Positions 1 to 6,252 of a stretch of 8,897 bases of DNA are shown piece after piece. The stretch lies in NCBI GenBank assembly GCA_030599405.1, contig JAUVOB010000030.1, forward strand, positions 1 through 8,897, in the 5' to 3' direction. A program made the translations under genes and the position numbers. Source of the stretch: Chloroflexota bacterium (GTDB lineage Bacteria; Chloroflexota; Anaerolineae; Promineifilales; Promineifilaceae). A model generated the notes under the pieces. That model had not been told where the DNA came from. It did not search any database and saw only the letters and a program-made list of their open reading frames with translations. Numbering within the stretch: position 1 is the stretch's first letter; each line of letters opens with the position of its first letter.

Positions 1-2210
1 TCTGACAACCTCTCACGGACCTCATTCATCTGCAAATCGACAATCGCCATCACATCTTCAAGGGTCAATTGCTCAAAGATGATGATTTCGTCGATGCGAT
101 TGAGGAATTCCGGTCTAAAGGTGTCTTTCAGAGCTCCTTCAATTCGCTTGTGTTCCGCCTCTTCGTCAGGGTCGCGCATTCCCGCGAAACCAAGGGCGCC
201 TGAGCGCCGAACAAAAGATGTGCCTACATTGCTAGTCATTATCACGATCGTGTTGCGGAAACTAACCGTCCTTCCCTGACCATCGGTAAGCCGGCCGTCG
301 TCGAGTAGCTGCAATAAAGCATTCCAGACATCGGAGTGAGCTTTTTCAATCTCATCAAACAAGACAACGCTGTAAGGGCGTCGTCGTATCTGCTCTGTAA
401 GTTGGCCACCCTGTTCGTAGCCAATATAACCAGGAGGTGCGCCAAAAAGGCGGCTGACCGTGTGCTGCTCTCGGTACTCGCTCATATCTATCCGGATCAG
501 AGCTTCTTCGTCGTCGAACATAAACTCGGCCAAGGCCTTGGCTAACTCCGTCTTGCCTACGCCGGAGCTACCGAGGAAGATGAAGGAGCCCATTGGCCGG
601 CGAGGATCGCTGAGACCTGAGCGACTTCGGCGAATAGCGTCGGAGAGCGCAGCCACAGCCCGCTTCTGGCCGACTATGCGCTCATGTAACCTATCCTCCA
701 TATTCAGTAACCTTTCGGCCTCAGTTTCAAGAAGCTGGGTTACTGGAATGCCGGTCCAGGCGGCGACCACATCGGCAATATCGTCGTCGTCGACGACTTC
801 GTCTAACATGTTCTCGGCCTGCCAGGCGCTCCGACTATCGTCGAATTCCTTCTCGAGGCGCAGACGGTCGGCTCGCTTTACTGCAGCTCTTTCGTAGTCG
901 CGCACCGTATGGGCTTCCTCTTCTTCGAGCTTCAATTGATCCAGGCCTATCTTAAGCTCTTTCAATTCAGGTGGAAGCATATGGAGAGCGACCCTTAGCT
1001 TGGCGGCTGCTTCGTCGATCAGATCGATAGCCTTGTCCGGGAGCTGGCGGTCGTTGACGTAGCGGGCCGAAAGCCTGGCAGCGGCCACAAGGGCATCGTC
1101 CGAATAAGTTATCTGGTGATGGGATTCGTATCGGCCGCGCAATCCGCGTAACATTTCGATGGTTTCATCAACGGAAGGTTCTTCGACGAATATGGGCGCA
1201 AAACGGCGCTCTAGAGCGCTATCACGTTCAATGTACTGCCGGTACTCGTCCAGGGTGGTCGCCCCCACGCATTGGAGTTCACCACGGGACAGAGCCGGCT
1301 TCATCATGTTGCTGGCATCCATGGCCCCTTGGGCAGCGCCGGCGCCAACGACGGTATGCAACTCGTCGATGAACAGAATGATCTCACCCTGCGCGCGACT
1401 GATCTCCTCCATTGCCGCCTTTAGACGCTCCTCGAACTCGCCCCTGAATCGACTTCCGGCGATCATCGCACCGAGATCCATTGAAACGACACGTTTATTT
1501 AGCAAATTCTCGGGAACGTCGCTCTCGTTTATCTTCTGCGCCAAACCCTCTACGATGGCTGTCTTACCGACACCAGCTTCACCGATTAGAACCGGGTTGT
1601 TCTTGGTACGGCGACTCAAAACCTGGATGACGCGTAGTATCTCGCTGTCACGACCGATGACGGGATCTAGCTTCCCTTCCACGGCCAGTTGTGTCAGATC
1701 ACGACTGTACTTGTCTAGTGTCCGGTACCGGCTCTCAGCCTGGCGGTCGGTCACTCGCTGACCACCCCGAAGATCCTTGATGCCCTCGACCACCCGGTCG
1801 CGCGAGACGCCGTGCTCCTGAAGTATTCTTGAGGAGGGTGTGTTTCTCTCGCTTAATATAGCCAGAAAAATATGCTCGGTCGAGATAAACTCATCCTTCA
1901 GGCGGTTGGCTTCTCCTTGCGCCAGCTCGAGGACAGTTCGTATCCGTGGGGTATAGAAAATCTGGCCTACTCCACCGCCATAGACGGCTACCTTAGGGCT
2001 TGCCCTCAACTCCTCATCGATGCGAGCTTGCATCGCTTCCATATCGACGTTGAGACGATCGAGAAGCTGTGGAACGGCGCCATCATTCTGTTCCAGCAAA
2101 GCGAGGAACAGGTGCTCGGTGTCCACTTGTGTGTGTCCAAAACGCTGCACTATTTCGTATGCTCGGGCAGCCGCATCCTGTGCGCGCTCTGTAAATCTAT
2201 CAAATCGCAT
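1..2210 (-). CDS. clpC: ClpC-type AAA+ unfoldase, ATP-binding subunit of Clp protease (C-terminus cut by window edge)
   Basis: Hsp100/Clp ATPase that unfolds proteins and feeds them to ClpP in the cytoplasm. The frame is open from the ATG at 2210 to the left edge, showing 736 residues; the family is usually about 810-850, so roughly the last 75-110 are outside. Seen in order: two Clp_N repeats (about 1-150); first AAA+ module with Walker A GEAGVGKT (210-217), Walker B ILFIDE (278-283) and arginine finger region ERRF (334-337); a short middle domain of about 65 residues with a UVR-like segment (437-450); second AAA+ module with Walker A GSSGVGKT (547-554), pore loop GYIGYE (594-599) and Walker B VVLFDE (615-620). 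The short middle domain and the LGF tripeptide (673-675), at the ClpP-docking position, argue for ClpC over ClpB. The start is supported by an AAGGA ribosome site 7 bases upstream. It has its own promoter, so is probably monocistronic at its 5' side. Confident in the family; the ClpP link is inferred. Confidence 0.95.
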   Translation of the reverse strand, partial: MRFDRFTERAQDAAARAYEIVQRFGHTQVDTEHLFLALLEQNDGAVPQLLDRLNVDMEAMQARIDEELRASPKVAVYGGGVGQIFYTPRIRTVLELAQGEANRLKDEFISTEHIFLAILSERNTPSSRILQEHGVSRDRVVEGIKDLRGGQRVTDRQAESRYRTLDKYSRDLTQLAVEGKLDPVIGRDSEILRVIQVLSRRTKNNPVLIGEAGVGKTAIVEGLAQKINESDVPENLLNKRVVSMDLGAMIAGSRFRGEFEERLKAAMEEISRAQGEIILFIDELHTVVGAGAAQGAMDASNMMKPALSRGELQCVGATTLDEYRQYIERDSALERRFAPIFVEEPSVDETIEMLRGLRGRYESHHQITYSDDALVAAARLSARYVNDRQLPDKAIDLIDEAAAKLRVALHMLPPELKELKIGLDQLKLEEEEAHTVRDYERAAVKRADRLRLEKEFDDSRSAWQAENMLDEVVDDDDIADVVAAWTGIPVTQLLETEAERLLNMEDRLHERIVGQKRAVAALSDAIRRSRSGLSDPRRPMGSFIFLGSSGVGKTELAKALAEFMFDDEEALIRIDMSEYREQHTVSRLFGAPPGYIGYEQGGQLTEQIRRRPYSVVLFDEIEKAHSDVWNALLQLLDDGRLTDGQGRTVSFRNTIVIMTSNVGTSFVRRSGALGFAGMRDPDEEAEHKRIEGALKDTFRPEFLNRIDEIIIFEQLTLEDVMAIVDLQMNEVRERLS

Positions 2211-2217
2211 ATCCTAG

Positions 2218-2222
2218 TCCTT
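2218..2222 (-). promoter_or_regulatory. Ribosome binding site of clpC
   Basis: AAGGA on the minus strand, 7 bases ahead of the ATG at 2210. It fixes the clpC start, which also agrees with the usual N-terminus of the family ([11 protein letters not shown]). Confidence 0.75.
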
Positions 2223-2247
2223 CAGTATTCTAGTAACAGTTTATCGA

Positions 2248-2276
2248 ATTATAGCTGGTTCAGATTGGATTCCTGT
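2248..2276 (-). promoter_or_regulatory. Probable clpC promoter
   Basis: A perfect TATAAT -10 hexamer lies at 2253-2248 on the minus strand. At 17-base spacing the -35 position (2276-2271) reads ACAGGA, a poor match, so the promoter may be weak or activator-dependent. Predicted transcription start is near 2241, giving a leader of about 30 bases before the ATG with the ribosome site inside it. No CIRCE, CtsR or HspR consensus operator is visible. The call rests on the -10 alone plus its good position. Confidence 0.5.
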
Positions 2277-2293
2277 AAGAGAGAGATAAGACA

Positions 2294-2329
2294 TTCAAGA
2301 AAGGTAGACGGATCCTTGGCGCTCTTGAA
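2294..2329. repeat. Inverted repeat upstream of clpC
   Basis: Perfect 7-base arms TTCAAGA (2294-2300) and TCTTGAA (2323-2329) with a 22-base spacer, centred about 60 bases upstream of the clpC -10. It could be an operator for a dimeric regulator or be part of the decayed reading frame that covers the same bases. Arm orientation and spacing do not match the HspR (HAIR) or CIRCE consensus. Confidence 0.3.
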
Positions 2330-2422
2330 CTTCAATCTCAAATTCGTCTCTCCTAGTATAGTAACCTTCTCTCGAGGCGCTCAGATTACTACACTGCCTT
2401 TGCCGATCAAACCACTAAGCCA

Positions 2423-2434
2423 CTCTGATCAGAG
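2423..2434. repeat. 12-base perfect palindrome
   Basis: CTCTGATCAGAG reads the same on both strands and lies in the gap between murI and clpC, about 215 bases upstream of the clpC ATG. It could be a small operator. It is not followed by a T-run on the minus strand, so it is not an obvious terminator for murI. Confidence 0.25.
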
Positions 2435-2548
2435 CCAGCAATAGAATCCTTTCCAAGATTATACCGTATCAGACGGATAACGAGACAGGTGCTTATTCCT
2501 AGGCCGCAAGTTGGAGGAGATCAGATTGTTGCAAAAATTCGGTTTGGG

Positions 2549-3424
2549 TTAGGAAATCGTCAGTGTTCCTGATTTCCAGATTGCCTGGCTAACCGGCATT
2601 TGGAATCCTAGTAGTTTGCGAATTGAGTTGGCAAAATTCTCTGGATCTCCAGAGGTAAAGGAGGTCAGGGTTCCCCGGCTGTCGGATCGAATTAGCAGGT
2701 TTCGCTCTCCTAGAACACGACGGGTCTGCCGGGCGACAGCCGGAGCAGGATCGATCACGCTTACTCCCGGTCCCGCCAGCTGCTTAATCAAAGGCAGTAC
2801 GAATGGATAATGTGTACATCCAAGAACCAAAGTATCCACGTTTTCCCCGCTCATCGGTATCAAGGCATCGTTTAGAATACGCTTCGTCTCCGGCGAATCT
2901 AATTCCCCGGCTTCAATCTGTTCAACTAGACCCAGGCACGGATCCTCGTATACCGTTACTTTTCTGGCGAAACGGGTCATCAAGCTTGCGTAGCGCTGGC
3001 TGTCGAAGGTGCCGACAGTGGCCAGAACTCCGACGCGGCCGTGTTGTGTCTCACCAGCGCCTGGTTTAATGGCCGGTTCCATCCCGACAAAGGCGACTTC
3101 CGCCATGGCACTTCTAAGATAGTTTAGAGCCGCGGCCGAGGCTGTATTGCAGGCCACGATGATGATCTTAGCACCATGCTTTATGAGAAAACGGCTGATC
3201 TCCAGGCTAAAACGCTGTACTTCGCCGTCCGGACGAGGTCCGTACGGTACATGAGCCTGGTCGGCAAAATAGAGTAGATTCTCGTGAGGCATTACGGCTT
3301 GGATCTGTCGTAAAACTGTCAGCCCCCCTACGCCTGAGTCAAATATCCCTATTGACCCGTCTACCTCGGCTGTGCCGTCTACCTCGGCTGTGCCGGCGGC
3401 ATCGACGGTTGGATTGTTCGTCAC
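2549..3424 (-). CDS. murI: Glutamate racemase
   Basis: Interconverts L- and D-glutamate without cofactor, supplying D-Glu for peptidoglycan in the cytoplasm. The 291-residue product has the family signature GIFDSGVGGLTVL (Asp29-Ser30) and the two catalytic cysteines, Cys92 in VACNTAS and Cys203 in LGCTHYP with His205 beside it, so it looks intact and active. The start is GTG at 3424; it overlaps the TGA of the upstream hydrolase by 4 bases (GTGA), and no good Shine-Dalgarno is seen ahead of it, so translation is probably coupled to the upstream gene. Compared with typical MurI, which begins close to the IGIFDSG strand, this protein has about 23 extra residues containing an exact tandem TAEVDG repeat. 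No ATG start lies between the GTG and the signature; an internal GTG or TTG start cannot be excluded. Confidence 0.95.
   Translation of the reverse strand: MTNNPTVDAAGTAEVDGTAEVDGSIGIFDSGVGGLTVLRQIQAVMPHENLLYFADQAHVPYGPRPDGEVQRFSLEISRFLIKHGAKIIIVACNTASAAALNYLRSAMAEVAFVGMEPAIKPGAGETQHGRVGVLATVGTFDSQRYASLMTRFARKVTVYEDPCLGLVEQIEAGELDSPETKRILNDALIPMSGENVDTLVLGCTHYPFVLPLIKQLAGPGVSVIDPAPAVARQTRRVLGERNLLIRSDSRGTLTSFTSGDPENFANSIRKLLGFQMPVSQAIWKSGTLTIS
3359..3394. repeat. 18-base exact tandem duplication in the 5' end of murI
   Basis: The unit GTCTACCTCGGCTGTGCC (plus strand) occurs at 3359-3376 and again at 3377-3394, with no difference. It encodes the repeated TAEVDG hexapeptide near residue 12-23 of MurI. 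Being a multiple of three, it keeps the frame. It looks like a recent slippage or duplication in a non-conserved N-terminal tail. Confidence 0.9.
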
Positions 3425-4158
3425 TGAGCAGCGGCTTCTACTAAAGCCCGGAAGAGTGATAGCATTGCCGGATCGTCAGCAATCATATTCTCCGGGTGCC
3501 ATTGGACTGCAACGGCAAACGGATGATTGGGGATTTCGGCGCCTTCAATCACATTGTCTGGTGCATGGGCCGTCACCATGAGCTCTGGAGCAACGTCACG
3601 AATAGCCTGGTGGTGAATACTATTGACCCGGCATTCCGTCCTCCCCAGAGCCTTGGCCAGAACAGAATCTTGACGAATGTTGACAGGATGGGAGAGATGA
3701 TTTCTCGGCGTCCCGTTTGAGATATCATGCTCGATAGCGTCAGGAATCATGCTCCCGATATCTTCCCATAGCGTACCGCCTAGAGCTACGTTAAGAACCT
3801 GGATCCCACGGCAGATTGCCAATACCGGCTTGCGGTGTTGTACGGCTAACCGGCTCAGAATGAACTCGGTTCGATCTCTCTCAGGATCGATACCCCATAA
3901 TGTCATGTGCGAATTACCATGATAGAGACTGGGCTCTACGTCGCCCCCACCCGGCAAGAGTATGCCATCAATCCTATCAAAAATCGCGAGAAGCTCCTCT
4001 TCGCCCAACCCCAAAGGAATCAGAACCGGCACACCCCCAGCAGCGGAAATAGCCTCCGTATAACTTGGCATCAACCCGTAAACTTCTATCGGCTGATTTT
4101 GAGGGATGGCTTTTTTGTATGTTGTGCAGCCAATTAGAGGACGTGCGGAGGAGTTCAC
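3421..4158 (-). CDS. Class-I glutamine amidotransferase-like hydrolase, peptidase C26 (gamma-glutamyl-GABA hydrolase-like)
   Basis: Members of this family cleave gamma-glutamyl amide bonds; PuuD acts on gamma-glutamyl-GABA in putrescine breakdown. The 245-residue product is full length for the family. Seen: N-terminal PLIGCTTY strand (7-14), the oxyanion-strand motif ILLPGGGDVEPSLY (66-79), nucleophile elbow AICRGIQ with Cys116, LGGTLWEDI (126-133), and the catalytic His221-Glu223 in VQWHPE. The triad is therefore complete. The start is GTG at 4158 with a poor upstream ribosome site (TTGGAA); no ATG gives a better N-terminus. It follows rplS by 83 bases and overlaps murI by 4 bases, so it likely shares a transcript with both. 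No polyamine genes are nearby, so the exact substrate is unknown; the murI link suggests glutamate or gamma-glutamyl metabolism (inference). Confidence 0.9.
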   Translation of the reverse strand: MNSSARPLIGCTTYKKAIPQNQPIEVYGLMPSYTEAISAAGGVPVLIPLGLGEEELLAIFDRIDGILLPGGGDVEPSLYHGNSHMTLWGIDPERDRTEFILSRLAVQHRKPVLAICRGIQVLNVALGGTLWEDIGSMIPDAIEHDISNGTPRNHLSHPVNIRQDSVLAKALGRTECRVNSIHHQAIRDVAPELMVTAHAPDNVIEGAEIPNHPFAVAVQWHPENMIADDPAMLSLFRALVEAAAQ

Positions 4159-4182
4159 GGTTTATTCCAACTTAGCCTGAAA

Positions 4183-4221
4183 TGACAGCCATCACCTCGA
4201 GGTACACGAAGTCAGCTGTCA
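4183..4221. repeat. Nested inverted repeats between rplS and the C26 hydrolase
   Basis: Arms TGACAGC (4183-4189) and GCTGTCA (4215-4221) are perfect and 25 bases apart; between them sits the 10-base palindrome ACCTCGAGGT (4194-4203). In RNA from the minus strand this could form a branched hairpin just after the rplS stop. On the minus strand it is followed by ATTTCAGG, not a T-run, so it is a poor intrinsic terminator; an mRNA processing or stabilising element is possible. Confidence 0.35.
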
Positions 4222-4241
4222 CAATGCCGGTACGAGCCAGG

Positions 4242-4595
4242 CTATGAAAGTCGTTTCTCCCGGAGACGGGCTGATTTACCGGTACGACTACGCAGAAAAT
4301 AGAGCTGGGCTCTGCGGACATGAGCATGGCGATGAACCTCAATCTTCTCGATCCGCGGCGAGCGCGCCAAAAAAGTTCTTTCAACGCCAATGCCGTTGGC
4401 GGCGATTCGCCTCACCGTGAAGTTGGCTTGGTTACCGCCTTTCCTTATACGTATAATGGTGCCACGAACCAACTGGACACGTTCACGCTTCCCTTCAATG
4501 ATTCTCAGGTGTACTGCTACGCTGTCACCTGGTCTCAATTCCGGGACGTTCTCATTTACCGGTGCATCAAAGGATCTTAGCAATAAGTCGGACAT
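4242..4595 (-). CDS. rplS: 50S ribosomal protein L19
   Basis: L19 sits at the 30S-50S interface of the ribosome. The 117-residue product matches the family in length and order: PGDSVAVHLRIIEGKRERVQ (22-41), a basic strand, FTVRRIAANGIGVERTF (59-75), SPRIEKIEV (79-87) and the C-terminal VRRAQLYFLRSRTGKSARLREKR (93-115). The start is ATG at 4595 with GGAG 8 bases upstream. Small departures from the common sequence are LVRG where many L19 proteins have FEG, and LARSP where FPLHSP is usual; neither looks disabling. In many bacteria rplS sits with rpsP-rimM-trmD; those genes are not present here. Instead it has its own promoter and leader behind pyk and is followed by the C26 hydrolase and murI. 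Confidence 0.96.
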   Translation of the reverse strand: MSDLLLRSFDAPVNENVPELRPGDSVAVHLRIIEGKRERVQLVRGTIIRIRKGGNQANFTVRRIAANGIGVERTFLARSPRIEKIEVHRHAHVRRAQLYFLRSRTGKSARLREKRLS

Positions 4596-4633
4596 GGGGT
4601 CGTCTCCACAAGGAATCTTCTTTCATAAATATA

Positions 4634-4648
4634 GCCCGCCGAGCGGGC
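4634..4648 (-). promoter_or_regulatory. GC-rich hairpin at the 5' end of the rplS leader
   Basis: Minus-strand GCCCGC, loop TCG, GCGGGC: a perfect 6-base-pair stem, extendable by a G-T wobble. It begins within a few bases of the predicted rplS transcription start. It is followed by TATATTT rather than a clean T-run, so termination is unlikely to be efficient. A role in protecting the mRNA 5' end, or a regulatory leader, is an inference. Confidence 0.55.
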
Positions 4649-4657
4649 CAGATAAGA

Positions 4658-4686
4658 ACTATAGCATGTACGGCCGCTTCTGACAA
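4658..4686 (-). promoter_or_regulatory. rplS promoter (sigma-70 type)
   Basis: On the minus strand, -35 TTGTCA (4686-4681), a 17-base spacer and -10 TATAGT (4663-4658), with TGC directly ahead of the -10 giving an extended -10. Both hexamers match consensus at five of six bases. Predicted start of transcription is near 4651, a leader of about 55 bases. This is the best promoter in the window and fits a ribosomal protein gene; it lies only a few bases after the pyk terminator T-run. Confidence 0.75.
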
Positions 4687-4688
4687 GC

Positions 4689-4710
4689 AAAAAAAAGCGC
4701 CTAAGGAGCT
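4689..4710 (-). terminator. Weak intrinsic terminator of pyk
   Basis: On the minus strand AGCTCCTTAGGCGCT can fold as a short stem (AGC/GCT, one mismatch, CC/GG) and runs straight into eight T. It begins inside the pyk stop codon region. The stem is short, so termination may be partial, but the position directly between pyk and the rplS promoter supports the call. Confidence 0.45.
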
Positions 4711-6182
4711 CATTTTGTCGGTAACCAGGTAGGTGTAACTACCGGGCGGGCCTCGAGGTCAAGAAACTCGATACGGGTTGAGGTTTGCTCGCTTAATGTT
4801 CCAGTACCATAGGTAAGTAACGCCACTCCCCGGTCGATCCCTCTTTGAACGAGCAAATTTCTGGCGAACTGCTCCCATATTTTTGGCCGAGTCTCCGAGA
4901 AAAATGGGTAAACGCCGTAGGAAAACTGCAGTTGCTGACAGGTAGAACGGTTTGGGCTAGACGCGAAAATCCACACTGGTAACCGGAATCTCGTCAGTAG
5001 GCGAGCCGTATCGCCACTCAAAGTTGGGGTTACTACGGCAACGGGGGCCACAGCTTCAACGCTGAGAAAGATGCTGATTGATAGGAGTCGGTCTCGATCC
5101 GGGTCGCTTCTAGATCTTGCCCCCTCAAGCACCTTGGCCACATCTAGGGGCTGGATAATAGGTTCGGTTACTTGAGCAATTCTGGACATCACATCGACAG
5201 CTTCGACGGGATAATTGCCCATGGCTGTTTCGCCTGACAACATCACACAATCGGTGCCATCCAGGATGGCGTTGGCCACATCGGTCGCTTCAGCTCTGGT
5301 AGGCCGAGGATGGTTTATCATTGATTCCAACATCTGTGTCGCGGTGATGACAGGTTTTCCTTGAAGTCTGACTTTTTCAATAATGCGCTTCTGGACAATG
5401 GCGATCTCCTCGATTGGGATCTCGACACCCAAATCTCCCCGGGCTACCATGATTCCATCTGCTTTGGCCAGAATACCGTCCAGATTATCGACGGCCCGGG
5501 CTCGCTCGATCTTGGCGATGATGAAGGGAAAGTAGTCAAGCTCTCTCGCAGCCTCGCGAACAGCCGTGATATCGGATGAACGTTGGACGAAACTCTGACT
5601 GACCGCGTCGAGCCCCTGTTCTGCGGCAAATTCCAGAAACTTTCGGTCGTCGTAGGTGAAGGCGTCAATACCAAGGTCGACTCCAGGGAAATTTACGCCG
5701 TTATATGATCGGATTTCACCCCCAGCCATCACGCGACAAATAACCTGATTCTTCGTGACCTCTTCGACCTTGAGTTCGATGTAGCCATCGCGGACGCAGA
5801 TGATGTCGCCGGGACTGACCGCATCAGGCAATCCGGCAAAGGACATGGATGCCCCGGATTTATCACCGATTACTTCCTCCGTGTAAAGAGAGAAGGGTTG
5901 GCTTTGTTCGAGCACAGCCGACTTATTTCTTATTCGGCCGATGCGGATCTTTGGTCCCGGTAGATCTCCCATGATGGTAACCGGACGTCCAGTAGAAGAA
6001 GCTGCAGCTCGGATATTTTCAATGACGCGTGCGTGACTTTCAAAATCACCGTGGGCGAAATTGAGCCGGGCAATATTCATGCCAGCTGCAATCAACTCTT
6101 CGAGGATCGGCTGCGATTCCGATACCGGTCCGATGGTACATACGATTTTCGTCTTCTTGGGCGGCAGCTTGCTTAGGTTCAT
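4710..6182 (-). CDS. pyk: Pyruvate kinase, predicted K+-independent type
   Basis: Transfers phosphate from phosphoenolpyruvate to ADP, the last ATP-forming step of glycolysis, in the cytoplasm. The 490-residue product is full length: TIM-barrel A domain, B domain about 82-170, and C-terminal domain about 345-485. Seen: Arg39 in ARLNFAHG, MGDLPGPKIR (71-80), catalytic Lys224 and metal ligands Glu226 in AKIER and Asp250 in ARGDLGVE, Thr282 in TATQMLES, and MLSGETAMG (314-322). The loop positions that bind K+ in the rabbit enzyme are changed: Ser to Ala43, Thr to Leu74, and the diagnostic Glu117 is Lys78, with Ile81 nearby; this is the pattern of K+-independent enzymes. The start is ATG at 6182 with AAGG 5 bases upstream. 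It lies 70 bases after the GNAT gene and ends in a weak terminator. Confidence 0.97.
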   Translation of the reverse strand: MNLSKLPPKKTKIVCTIGPVSESQPILEELIAAGMNIARLNFAHGDFESHARVIENIRAAASSTGRPVTIMGDLPGPKIRIGRIRNKSAVLEQSQPFSLYTEEVIGDKSGASMSFAGLPDAVSPGDIICVRDGYIELKVEEVTKNQVICRVMAGGEIRSYNGVNFPGVDLGIDAFTYDDRKFLEFAAEQGLDAVSQSFVQRSSDITAVREAARELDYFPFIIAKIERARAVDNLDGILAKADGIMVARGDLGVEIPIEEIAIVQKRIIEKVRLQGKPVITATQMLESMINHPRPTRAEATDVANAILDGTDCVMLSGETAMGNYPVEAVDVMSRIAQVTEPIIQPLDVAKVLEGARSRSDPDRDRLLSISIFLSVEAVAPVAVVTPTLSGDTARLLTRFRLPVWIFASSPNRSTCQQLQFSYGVYPFFSETRPKIWEQFARNLLVQRGIDRGVALLTYGTGTLSEQTSTRIEFLDLEARPVVTPTWLPTK

Positions 6183-6193
6183 ATTTACCTTGT

Positions 6194-6227
6194 CTTTCGA
6201 TGTGCTTCGATCTCTGGATTTCGAAAG
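6194..6227. repeat. Inverted repeat in the pyk leader
   Basis: Perfect arms CTTTCGA (6194-6200) and TCGAAAG (6221-6227), 20 bases apart, in the short gap between the GNAT gene and pyk; another TTCGA lies between them (6206-6210). It ends 11 bases before the pyk ATG and covers the area just upstream of the ribosome site. It may be an operator or leader hairpin; no clear promoter is seen beside it. Confidence 0.3.
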
Positions 6228-6252
6228 TAATTGGGAGATTGGGTGGCGGCGA

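Larger units (their letters stand above)
2249..2458 (-). pseudogene. Probable decayed small reading frame between murI and clpC
   Basis: One minus-strand frame here reads like protein but has two in-frame TGA codons (2431-2429 and 2383-2381) and no ATG. From right to left it gives a 9-residue piece (SWKGFYCWL), a 15-residue piece (SEWLSGLIGKGSVVI) and a 43-residue piece beginning APREKVTILGETN and ending SLLQESNLNQL before TAA at 2251-2249. The last piece alternates like a short beta strand pair followed by an amphipathic helix, and shows a mix of charged and aliphatic residues unlike random intergenic translation. Its stop codon lies inside the clpC -10. I do not recognise the family. It may be a small gene broken by TGG-to-TGA or similar changes, or chance. 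All pieces share one frame without a frameshift, which is the main support. Confidence 0.3.

Noticed and set aside
1159..1761. Long plus-strand open frames opposite clpC (also near 460-897 and 1872-2444)
   Set aside because: They are antisense to well-conserved clpC codons, have serine/arginine-rich composition, no ribosome sites and no recognisable domains.
1..2210. Calling the left-edge gene clpB
   Set aside because: The middle domain is only about 65 residues with a UVR-like segment and an LGF tripeptide is present; ClpB has a longer coiled-coil middle domain and lacks the ClpP-docking loop.
2294..2329. HspR (HAIR) or CIRCE operator for clpC
   Set aside because: Arm sequence, orientation and the 22-base spacer do not fit either consensus.
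2211..2548. tRNA or other structured RNA gene in the murI-clpC gap
   Set aside because: No cloverleaf, T-loop (GTTCGAATC-like) or CCA end could be found on either strand by eye.
4172..4390. Minus-strand frame of 72 codons over the end of rplS and the following gap
   Set aside because: It overlaps the clear L19 coding frame in another phase and has no family features.
4569..4625. Leader peptide frame in the rplS leader (starts MKEDSLWRR, 19 codons, overlapping rplS)
   Set aside because: No ribosome site precedes its ATG and it is out of frame with rplS; most likely chance.
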